This document shows, in pieces, positions 16,227 to 23,812 of a stretch of 23,812 nt of DNA (the first letter of the stretch is position 1; every line of letters begins with the position of its first letter). The notes beneath the pieces were generated by a model. That model had not been told where the DNA came from, searched no databases, and was given only the letters and a program-made list of their open reading frames with translations. The stretch lies in IMG/VR virus record IMGVR_UViG_3300021594_000251, positions 1-23,812 of that record. The stretch is one strand, 5' to 3'. Origin of the DNA: a virus. The position numbers and the translations under genes are program-made.

Positions 16227-18375
16227 TACTGATCAATTGGAAAGAATTGTCAAAAAAATATCTGCTTCAGATCAAATAGACACTTTTACTTATAATAGTG
16301 TTGGAATAATTACTGATCCAAATAAAAATAGACCTCTAACTTGGATTAAACAGGAATATGATAGAATCATTAGCGGACAACTTTATTCTAAGTCAAGATT
16401 AAGTTTAAAGAGTAGTATTAGACCTGTTGCTAAACTAATTAAGTCTGTAACTGAAACCGATTCTGTAATTTACGTTGATAATGCGTTCCCAATTTTTAGT
16501 GATGTTGACTTATTAAGTGAAGATAAGAGAAATGTTGTTATAAGTGAAGTTAAAAATATATCAGCAGCAATCTGTACATCTATAGTTTCAAGTTCTTCAA
16601 CAATTTCTTCTATTAGTGTTGTTGATGGTGGAGTTGGTTATGCCTATACTCAAAACCCTGTCATCAGTATTTCTAAGTCATTGATTTCTAGAAAAGATCC
16701 AATTAAAGACTGGAAACCTTCTACAGGAATTACCACAGGATATGAATTAAACTCATTAATTTATGGAAATACTTTGGTTGCTGTTGGATCCTCTTCTCTA
16801 TATGCCACAAGTATTGATGCTGAAAGTTGGTCTACAGGATCTATCGGATTTGGTGGAACAATAAACTTTACTTCCGTATCTTGTGGTGGAACAAATGTTT
16901 ATATGGCTGTTGGTGAATATGGTATAGTTTCTAAATCACTTGGATATGGAAGTACAGTTGGTCCATGGACTTTAATAAACCTTCTGGAGGAAAGTGTAGT
17001 TCCTGGTTTAGGACTTATAACTAGATTCCCAACAACTTACACGGGAACTCTAAATGACATAGTTTATTCTCCAAATTTAGATTCATGGACTGCTGTTGGA
17101 GCTGCAGGATCAATATTTGGTGGAGTTGGTATAGGATCTACAATGTTAATTAGTAGATTCTCAGGAACACTTCAAAATATTAATAGTATAACTTATTCTC
17201 CAAGTGGACTTGTTGCAGTAGGTGACAATGGCGTAATATTATCTTCCGCTAATAATGTAATTTGGGATTCAAATAGTAGTCCAACATCCTTTAATTTAAA
17301 TAAAGTCATTTATGTAAATGGTAATTATGTAGTCGTAGGAGACTTTGGAGTAGTATTAAAGGGTATGAATCCTAGTTCTCTGCAATTAATGCCTGTTAAT
17401 ATTTCTGAAAATCTAGTAGATGTTTATTATAATGATTTTTACGTTGCTATCACTTCTAATGGCGACTTGTATTACTCTTTTGATCTATCTACATGGATTT
17501 ATAGAGATACCAATCAACCTAATAATTTAAAGGACATTTTACAGGTTCCAACATTAGGTTTAGAGGGAAGATATATTTCTGTAGGATCTGCAGGAACCGC
17601 AATTTATAGTGATCCTATTTTCAATAGAGCCACTGCTATTGGTTATGTTTCTTCAGGAATATTAACTTCCGTCGAAGTTACAAATGGTGGATTTGGTTAT
17701 CAACAAGATAATGAGCCTCCAGTTTTAGTTGAACCAGACATTGTTAAGATAGAAACTATTAAATCATTTAAAGTTATCGGTGATTTCGGAACTATTATCG
17801 GAATTAATACTTTTGTTGCAGGTACTCCAGGAATAGGAACAACTTCTCCAAAAATAGAATTTATACTGAAGTCTGAGACTTATGATAATAGTACATTAGG
17901 TATTGGGTATTCATCTCTTAATAATTTTGGAGTCGATTCCAGTCAACTTTCTAAGGGAGATTATTTCATTATTACTGATAGTAATGTAACTGTTGGACAT
18001 GCATTAACGGGCATTACTACAAGTTTGGGTGGTATGTCTAACTATCCAAACTCCAGAGTTGGTACTGCATATACCTACTTGGATGGAGTTTACAGGGTAG
18101 AGTCCGTAACTACCGCTAGTGTTGGAATTGTAACTGTAAGTTGCAATTTTGCTCCATTAGAATCTCCTGCAGGAAATTACATAGAAGTTTATAAGAGAGG
18201 TGAAGATGTAAGTGGTGTTAATACAAATGGATTCTACGGAAGATATAGTTGGAGTAAAATATATGATTATCAAAATAGGGCATTAGGAACTCCAGAAGCT
18301 TTTGATATTAATACAAATAATGGTTTGACCGGACTTTCCACAGCACCACAAGTTACTAGAACGATATCAGTCTAA
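16225..18375 (+). CDS. C-terminal part of the giant virion protein, beta-propeller
   Basis: The frame one base downstream of the giant ORF carries its C-terminal end, about 716 residues. An ATG at 16126 gives a longer ORF, but its first 33 residues are a shadow of the giant frame. After DTDQLERIVKKISASDQIDT and a linker with a Gly-Tyr unit (VDGGVGYAY) come seven units with the core VAVGxxGxxxxS, near 16778, 16900, 17088, 17209, 17325, 17440 and 17570, several followed by an aromatic xxW. This is the pattern of a seven-bladed propeller of the sialidase/YCF48 type. The end (GFYGRYSWSKIYDYQNRALG) is of a type I recall from cyanophage homologues. The protein likely faces outward on the virion and could bind glycans or host surface. 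It needs a frame change or an unbroken homologue to be made. Confidence 0.8.
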   Translation, partial: DTDQLERIVKKISASDQIDTFTYNSVGIITDPNKNRPLTWIKQEYDRIISGQLYSKSRLSLKSSIRPVAKLIKSVTETDSVIYVDNAFPIFSDVDLLSEDKRNVVISEVKNISAAICTSIVSSSSTISSISVVDGGVGYAYTQNPVISISKSLISRKDPIKDWKPSTGITTGYELNSLIYGNTLVAVGSSSLYATSIDAESWSTGSIGFGGTINFTSVSCGGTNVYMAVGEYGIVSKSLGYGSTVGPWTLINLLEESVVPGLGLITRFPTTYTGTLNDIVYSPNLDSWTAVGAAGSIFGGVGIGSTMLISRFSGTLQNINSITYSPSGLVAVGDNGVILSSANNVIWDSNSSPTSFNLNKVIYVNGNYVVVGDFGVVLKGMNPSSLQLMPVNISENLVDVYYNDFYVAITSNGDLYYSFDLSTWIYRDTNQPNNLKDILQVPTLGLEGRYISVGSAGTAIYSDPIFNRATAIGYVSSGILTSVEVTNGGFGYQQDNEPPVLVEPDIVKIETIKSFKVIGDFGTIIGINTFVAGTPGIGTTSPKIEFILKSETYDNSTLGIGYSSLNNFGVDSSQLSKGDYFIITDSNVTVGHALTGITTSLGGMSNYPNSRVGTAYTYLDGVYRVESVTTASVGIVTVSCNFAPLESPAGNYIEVYKRGEDVSGVNTNGFYGRYSWSKIYDYQNRALGTPEAFDINTNNGLTGLSTAPQVTRTISV

Positions 18376-18381
18376 TTTACA

Positions 18382-18393
18382 AATAAATAAATA
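18382..18393 (+). promoter_or_regulatory. Tandem T4-type late promoter motifs ahead of gp8
   Basis: AATAAATA occurs at 18382-18389 and again, overlapping, at 18386-18393, within a short AAAT tandem run. Both match the late TATAAATA box at seven of eight positions and stand 17-21 bases before the gp8 ATG. This 35-base gap is one of the few true intergenic spaces in the structural series. Confidence 0.5.
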
Positions 18394-18410
18394 AAAACCA
18401 GTTATTTAAA

Positions 18411-18875
18411 ATGCCTGCTATTATATCAGATCAATTTAGAATATTGAATGCTGAAAATTTTGTAAAGAATCTTACTGGTGCAGCTAGTACTACTGATAAG
18501 TATTATACATTTATCGGTATGCCTAATGCACTCAATCCTCTTGCAGGAGGTAGTCCAACTTGGAATACCAATGTTCCATCTCCTTTGGATGGATTTAAAG
18601 AAGAGGCTCAAATAAAAGAATCTATTATAGCAATGAAACAAATTACATCTCAGGATGTAAGAAGATTGGTTAGAAAAATAGAATGGGTTGCAGGAAATAG
18701 TTATGAAATGTATAGACATGATTATAATGTTTATAATTTAACTCCTGTAACTAATTCATCTTCTCTTTACCAATCAAATTATTATGTCGTAAATGAAGAT
18801 CTGAGAGTTTATATCTGTTTACAGTGCAGGAACTTCTGGAGATGGATATATTTGGAAATATCTTTATACAATTAA
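18411..18875 (+). CDS. gp8: Baseplate wedge protein gp8, N-terminal fragment
   Basis: The start MPAIISDQFRILNAENFVKN is the standard opening of cyanophage gp8. Then come DKYYTFIGMPNALNPLAG, KEEAQIKESIIAMKQI and RHDYNVYNLTPVTNSSSLY (about residues 103-121), followed by NEDLRVYICL. After that the frame turns into QCRNFWRW, which is out-of-frame sequence, and stops at 18873-18875. gp8 dimers bind the wedge around gp7 and gp10 in T4. The true gene continues from about 18823 in the +1 frame. Start chosen from the family and the late promoter 17-21 bases upstream. Confidence 0.9.
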   Translation: MPAIISDQFRILNAENFVKNLTGAASTTDKYYTFIGMPNALNPLAGGSPTWNTNVPSPLDGFKEEAQIKESIIAMKQITSQDVRRLVRKIEWVAGNSYEMYRHDYNVYNLTPVTNSSSLYQSNYYVVNEDLRVYICLQCRNFWRWIYLEISLYN

Positions 18876-19929
18876 ACCATCCGAAATAGTTAAATTTGAT
18901 TCTGTTGAATATATTCCAGTTCCAGAAGAATGGGGTCAGTCTGGAGAAAGCATAGCGACAAAAAATAATGCTATTGACGGAAAAATTGAAGTAATATTAA
19001 TCAATAATAGAGGTTCTAATTATCAACCAATTTCCACATCTTTCTCTAATGTCCCTATTTTAGGAGATGGTAGTGGAGGAAAAGCTACGATAACTATAGA
19101 CTCTTTTGGTAAAGTTTCTGAAGTTTTTGTTACTGATGGTGGAAAAGATTATACTTATGGTACTATTCAATTTTATCCAGGAGCTCCTGGTTCTCAAGTT
19201 GGAGGACCAATTAATAATTTAAGTAATACCGGTATAGGTACGACATCTGTAGCTTCATTTAATGTTATTATTCCACCAAAAGGTGGTCATGGATATGATG
19301 TTTATCGTGAACTTGGTGCTTATCGAGTTTTATTGTATTCTAGATTTGAAACTTTAGAAACAAATCCAGACGTAATTCTTGGTAATGATTTTGCTAGAGT
19401 TGGAATATTAAAAAATCCAACTATTCCAAATAGTAATGTGGAAGTTCTTAATACTTCAATGGTTAGTGGTTTACAATCATTAAAATTATCTGGAGTTACT
19501 ACAAATACGACCTATGCTGTCGATTCTATAATTAAACAAACAGTAGGTCTTGGATCTACTGCTATTGGTTTTGTTGCTTCTTGGGACAATGTAACTGGTG
19601 TTTTAAAATATTATCAACCAACTGGATTGGCATCCAGTGAAACTGGATTTAAGATTTTGAAATTTACTTCAAATCCTGACGCTGGATATGGTACAACAAT
19701 TAATTGTTCTTCTATTGTAGGTCCTGCTTTATCTATAGATACAAATTTCAACGGTATTACTACTACAATAAATAATAAAATATACCAATTAGGGATAGAT
19801 TTTGTTTCTGGTATAGGTTCTGCCGAATTCAATAAAAAGTCTGGTGAAGTTATCTACATAGATAATAGGCAACCAATTCCTAGATCTGCTAGCCAAAAAG
19901 AAGATATCAAAGTTGTACTGGAGTTCTAA
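18823..19929 (+). CDS. gp8: Baseplate wedge protein gp8, C-terminal fragment
   Basis: From 18823 the second frame reads SAGTSGDGYIWKYLYTIKPS, the native gp8 continuation, then EYIPVPEEWGQ. A Gly-Tyr-like unit follows (VFVTDGGKDYTYGTIQFYP). IIPPKGGHGYDVYRELGAYR is the conserved block near residue 150 of this fragment. It ends EDIKVVLEF at TAA 19927-19929. The first ATG in this frame is at 19333, but the homologous sequence starts far upstream, so translation must come from the gp8 start. In relatives I recall an additional 20-27 residues with a PSLDEP-type motif between the two parts; here it is missing, together with a one-base frame difference. Confidence 0.8.
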   Translation, partial: SAGTSGDGYIWKYLYTIKPSEIVKFDSVEYIPVPEEWGQSGESIATKNNAIDGKIEVILINNRGSNYQPISTSFSNVPILGDGSGGKATITIDSFGKVSEVFVTDGGKDYTYGTIQFYPGAPGSQVGGPINNLSNTGIGTTSVASFNVIIPPKGGHGYDVYRELGAYRVLLYSRFETLETNPDVILGNDFARVGILKNPTIPNSNVEVLNTSMVSGLQSLKLSGVTTNTTYAVDSIIKQTVGLGSTAIGFVASWDNVTGVLKYYQPTGLASSETGFKILKFTSNPDAGYGTTINCSSIVGPALSIDTNFNGITTTINNKIYQLGIDFVSGIGSAEFNKKSGEVIYIDNRQPIPRSASQKEDIKVVLEF

Positions 19930-19935
19930 GTTAAC

Positions 19936-22900
19936 ATGGCACAAAATACCAACCTAAATGCATCTCCATATTTTGATGATTTTGATGCTACTAAAAATTA
20001 TCAAAGGGTACTGTTTAAACCAGGAACTCCAATACAGGCTAGAGAACTAACAACTCTACAATCTATTCTACAGAGCCAAATAGAAAAGTTTGGTAAGCAC
20101 TTTTTTAAAGAAGGATCTGTAGTTATTCCTGGACAAATTGCTTACGACCCCGATTATTTTTACGTTCAAATTGACCCCAGCCACTTAGGTATACCAGTAT
20201 CTCTTTATATTTCCGAATTAGTAGGAAAATATATAAAAGGCGAGACTAGTGGAGTTAGAGCTTTAGTACAAGGATATATTACTGATCAAGAGTCTACTAA
20301 CGGTAACTATACTCTTTATGTAAAATATCAAAGTAGTAGTGAAATAGATTTTTCGACCAACTCCTTTGTTAATGGTGAAAATTTAATCTTATTGCAAGAT
20401 CTAGAATACTCTCTTTCTACAATTAGATCGGATTCCACTTTTGCTACAACTATCGTAACAGATGCTGTTGGATCTGCTTCTGCTGCTAAAATTGAAAATG
20501 GTGTTTATTTTATAAGAGGATTTTTTGTAGATGTTAGTGCTCAATCAATAATTTTAGATCAATATTCTAGTTTTCCATCATATAGAGTTGGATTATTAAT
20601 AAATGAGTCTATTGTTGTAGCTTCTCAACAAAATCCTGATCTATTTGATAATGCTAGGGGATTCTCTAATTTTGCGGCTCCTGGAGCTGATAGATTTAAG
20701 ATAACAGCAACTCTAATTAAAAAATCTTTGAATGATTTAAATGATGAAGATTTTATTGAGTTAATGCGACTTGAAGATGGAATCATTCAAAAGTTCGTTA
20801 AAGAAACTAACTCAACATTGATTAGGGATGAATTAGCTAGAAGAACTTATGATGAATCTGGGGATTATTATATAAATCCGTTTACAGTAAACATAAAAGA
20901 ATCCCTAAACGACAATATGGGGAATGGTGGAGTATTCGGTGAAGGTCAAATTACGAAATCGGGGAATCTTCCATCTGAAGATTTGATGTCTATTCAAATA
21001 TCCCCAGGTAAAGCTTATGTAAGGGGATATGAAATAGAAACCATCAATACAATTTCGGTTGATTTAGAAAAAACTAGAACAACTGAAAAAGTACAAAACT
21101 CTTCAGTACCCTTTACTTTAGGTAGACAATTAGAACTTAACAATGTTCATGGGTCTGTGCCAATAGGATTTGATTCTACTTCTACTGTCAAATTTTATTC
21201 AAATAGAACAGTTTCGGGTGGAAGTGCATCTGGACTAGAAATTGGTGTTGGTAGAGTATATGATTTTAAATTAAAAAGTTCAGAATATGTCAATAATTCA
21301 ACTGTATATGAAACTTCACTATATGATATTCAGACATATGTTTATTTAAATTTAAATGCAACTATCACACTTCAAGCACCTGCATTTATTGAAGGCAAAA
21401 ACAGCAATGCATCTGGATACTTAGTACAAAATGCCACAGAAACGAATCAGTTAATACTTTATCAAGTTTCTGGTACATTTGCTCAAAATGAAGAAATAAA
21501 AATTAATGGTATAGATGCATCTAGAACTATTAAATCCGTAAGAGATTATAGTATTTCCGATATCAAACAAGTAGTTGGTAACGGTGTTACTTTTAGTGCA
21601 GATACTGTTCTTTCCAGGGGAATAGATCTTTCTCCACAAGGTTCTACTTTTACAATTACCGGCAGTTCTGGAGGAGTTAGTACAGTAACTACATCAAGTT
21701 CAACATTTTATGTTGGTGTTAGTACTGGTGATATAATCTCATACAGTTCTTCAGGAAACACTGTACCTACTTATAATAGAGTAAAAGAAGTTGTAGCAAC
21801 TTCAAATTCTATTATTATTGAGCCTACCACCGATGTTGTGGGAGTTTCTTCTGGATCTTTACCAGGAAGTACAATAAACACCACTAATCTGATAAAAGTT
21901 ACTCCTCAGATTTTAAATACAAATCAGGCATACTTATATACAGAATTGGAGTATGACAACGTTGCTGAAACTGATCTTACTGGATCTTCTATTGTAATTA
22001 GAAAGTCATATTCAGTCACAGTTTCTTCTGGTGGACTAAATCAAGTATTAGAAACTGATACTTCTTTAACTTTAGAACCATACGATGAAGAATATTACAA
22101 CCTTTCTTTTGCGAATGGGGATGTTGAACAACTTAACAATCAAAAACTAACTGTATCGGGAAGAACTGTAAGTCTGCAAAATATAAGTCAAGACGGACCT
22201 GCAAGATTGACCGTCACATTTTTAAAAGAAGATTTAAAACCAAAAAATAAAGTTTATAATAGATGTAGTGAACTTATAGTAAGTGGATCATCAAACACTT
22301 CTTCTGGTGTAGCCGGAACATCACTAGCTGATGGTTTGACATATAATTCCTTATATGGAACTAGAGTTCAAGATAAAAATATATGTTTAAATGTACCTGA
22401 TGTAGAAGAGCTACTGGCTGTTTATGAATCTTCGGATTCTAATGATCCAGATCTGCCAAGACTTGTTCTAACAAATTTAAATGCAAATATACTTAATTCA
22501 ATAAAAGGTGAATTAGTTTTTGGACAAGCAAGTAGAGCAGCAGCTAGATTAGTATCCAATAATAGTACAAATGAGGTTGAGGTTGTCTTTTTAAATGAAA
22601 AAACTTTTGTAACCGGAGAAAGAGTTACATTTAAAGAATCTCAAATAACAGCTATTGTCTCTTCCTTTGTTCAAGGTGATAGAGATATAACTTCTAGTTT
22701 TGTTTTAAATCCAAATCAAAAGCCGGAGTATTCTGATTATTCGTATGTAACAAGAAGATCTGATGATTCTCCTCCAACTAAAAAGTTAAAAATAATTTTC
22801 AATAATTATACCATTGATTCTAATGATAATGGTCACTTCGTTACTGTAGATTCATACGCTAAGGATAGATATACTTCAGATTTACCAATTATTTCAAATA

Positions 22901-23812
22901 TTGCCGCTAGTGATATTATTGATGTAAGACCAAGAGTAGTTCCATTTAACGTTTCTACTGCAACTAAATCTCCATTTGAATTTGGATCAAGAGTCTTCAC
23001 CACCGGTTCAAATTCCAGTCCCTATAATTTTGCAAAAGGTAGATCGATAAATCTAGGTTATTCATATTATTTGGGAAGAATTGACAAATTGTATTTGAGT
23101 AAAGATGGAAAGTTCTTTGTAAATGCTGGAGTACCTTCATTAGAACCAAAAGAACCAAATCCTGTAGATAATTGTCTTGAAATATCAACTATAGTCATAC
23201 CTCCATATGTCTATGATGTTTCAGATGTTAAAAATATTTTATCATCTCATAAGAGATATAGAATGAAAGATATTTCCAATTTGGAAGATAGATTGAAAAA
23301 TGTAGAGTATTATACTTCACTCTCTCTATTGGAAACGGATACCAAAAATTTAACTCTACGAGATGAACAAACTCAGTTAGATAGATTTAAATGTGGATTT
23401 TTTGTAGACAACTTTAAATCTATTTTTGGTGGTGGGTTAGGAAACCCTGCCTATAAATGTAGTATAGACACAGCGAATGGATATTTAAGACCACAACATT
23501 ATACTACTTCATTAGATCTTCTTTTAGGTTCTGAAGCAGTAATTGGTGTAGGAAATACATCTAATCCTGACGCAGATCTTAGATTTGTAACTGATCTTGG
23601 ATCCCCAAATACAAAAAAAGTAGGTGATGTAGTTTGTCTGAACTATACAGATGTTGTTTATTTTAGAAATAATTTTGCAACTAGATCTGAAAATGTAAAT
23701 CCTTTTGCTGTTGTTAACTGGATTGGATCAATTGATTTGAGTCCAGCTTCCGATACTTGGGTAGAAACAAGAGTCACCGAAAAAGTTGAAGATCGTGACG
23801 GCAACTATCAAT
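19936..23812 (+). CDS. Large DUF4815-type virion structural protein, partial
   Basis: The frame opens at ATG 19936, six bases after the gp8 stop, and stays open to the window end (1292 codons), so the C-terminus is cut off. The start has YFDDFDATKNYQRVLFKPG and QARELTTLQSILQSQIEKFG, the opening of DUF4815 phage proteins (about residues 8-50). ISPGKAYVRGYEIE at about 356-369 is another block of this family. The rest is beta-rich with segments such as ADSDWT-like turns; SRVFTTG and the later YTSLSLLETDTKNLTLRDEQ form a helix near 1130. The family is a known part of T4-like cyanophage virions; its exact place in the baseplate or tail is not settled to my knowledge. Weak ribosome site; probably co-transcribed with gp8. 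Confidence 0.87.
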   Translation, partial: MAQNTNLNASPYFDDFDATKNYQRVLFKPGTPIQARELTTLQSILQSQIEKFGKHFFKEGSVVIPGQIAYDPDYFYVQIDPSHLGIPVSLYISELVGKYIKGETSGVRALVQGYITDQESTNGNYTLYVKYQSSSEIDFSTNSFVNGENLILLQDLEYSLSTIRSDSTFATTIVTDAVGSASAAKIENGVYFIRGFFVDVSAQSIILDQYSSFPSYRVGLLINESIVVASQQNPDLFDNARGFSNFAAPGADRFKITATLIKKSLNDLNDEDFIELMRLEDGIIQKFVKETNSTLIRDELARRTYDESGDYYINPFTVNIKESLNDNMGNGGVFGEGQITKSGNLPSEDLMSIQISPGKAYVRGYEIETINTISVDLEKTRTTEKVQNSSVPFTLGRQLELNNVHGSVPIGFDSTSTVKFYSNRTVSGGSASGLEIGVGRVYDFKLKSSEYVNNSTVYETSLYDIQTYVYLNLNATITLQAPAFIEGKNSNASGYLVQNATETNQLILYQVSGTFAQNEEIKINGIDASRTIKSVRDYSISDIKQVVGNGVTFSADTVLSRGIDLSPQGSTFTITGSSGGVSTVTTSSSTFYVGVSTGDIISYSSSGNTVPTYNRVKEVVATSNSIIIEPTTDVVGVSSGSLPGSTINTTNLIKVTPQILNTNQAYLYTELEYDNVAETDLTGSSIVIRKSYSVTVSSGGLNQVLETDTSLTLEPYDEEYYNLSFANGDVEQLNNQKLTVSGRTVSLQNISQDGPARLTVTFLKEDLKPKNKVYNRCSELIVSGSSNTSSGVAGTSLADGLTYNSLYGTRVQDKNICLNVPDVEELLAVYESSDSNDPDLPRLVLTNLNANILNSIKGELVFGQASRAAARLVSNNSTNEVEVVFLNEKTFVTGERVTFKESQITAIVSSFVQGDRDITSSFVLNPNQKPEYSDYSYVTRRSDDSPPTKKLKIIFNNYTIDSNDNGHFVTVDSYAKDRYTSDLPIISNIAASDIIDVRPRVVPFNVSTATKSPFEFGSRVFTTGSNSSPYNFAKGRSINLGYSYYLGRIDKLYLSKDGKFFVNAGVPSLEPKEPNPVDNCLEISTIVIPPYVYDVSDVKNILSSHKRYRMKDISNLEDRLKNVEYYTSLSLLETDTKNLTLRDEQTQLDRFKCGFFVDNFKSIFGGGLGNPAYKCSIDTANGYLRPQHYTTSLDLLLGSEAVIGVGNTSNPDADLRFVTDLGSPNTKKVGDVVCLNYTDVVYFRNNFATRSENVNPFAVVNWIGSIDLSPASDTWVETRVTEKVEDRDGNYQ

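Noticed and set aside
5358-19929. Diversity-generating retroelement variable region in the giant protein or gp8
   Set aside because: No reverse transcriptase, no template repeat and no A-biased near-identical DNA copy was seen in the window.

Overview
The window looks like part of the virion-structure region of a T4-like cyanophage (a myovirus of marine Synechococcus or Prochlorococcus), probably a contig from an environmental phage. All genes are on the + strand. They are tightly packed and AT-rich. They include a gp25 / gp6 / giant gp7-like / gp8 / DUF4815 baseplate series in the order typical of cyanomyoviruses. No host, integration or replication gene is visible, and no tRNA, CRISPR or insertion sequence was found.

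Layout. Positions 1-580 hold two small genes with visibly higher GC than the rest. Positions 581-873 are non-coding, with repeated TGAG/CTCA words and GC-rich hairpins. Positions 874-1342 carry three very small ORFs. Positions 1387-1904 are the two ends of a phage glycosyltransferase whose catalytic middle is missing. Positions 1967-3046 hold four small conserved-type cyanophage proteins. From 3087 onward come the wedge genes: gp25 (3087-3485), gp6 (3485-5356), a giant adhesin-like/gp7-like protein (5358-16226, continuing in another frame to 18375), gp8 (18411-18875, continuing in another frame to 19929), and a large DUF4815-type structural protein that runs off the right edge (19936-23812).

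How they work together. gp25, gp6, the gp7-position protein and gp8 should form the baseplate wedge. The giant protein carries many Gly-Tyr beta repeats, a YHYH domain and a C-terminal seven-repeat propeller, so it is probably displayed on the outside of the baseplate. The DUF4815 protein is a further tail or baseplate component. T4-type late promoters (AATAAATA) precede gp25 and gp8.

Most striking pattern. Four genes (glycosyltransferase, a 55-aa basic protein, the giant protein and gp8) each change reading frame once, at a point where I expect family sequence to be missing. Either the contig has collapsed or mis-joined segments, or the genome is decaying. At the giant-protein break a TTT-TGA context also allows a +1 programmed frameshift. 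Family statements come from memory of T4-like cyanophages; no search was run.
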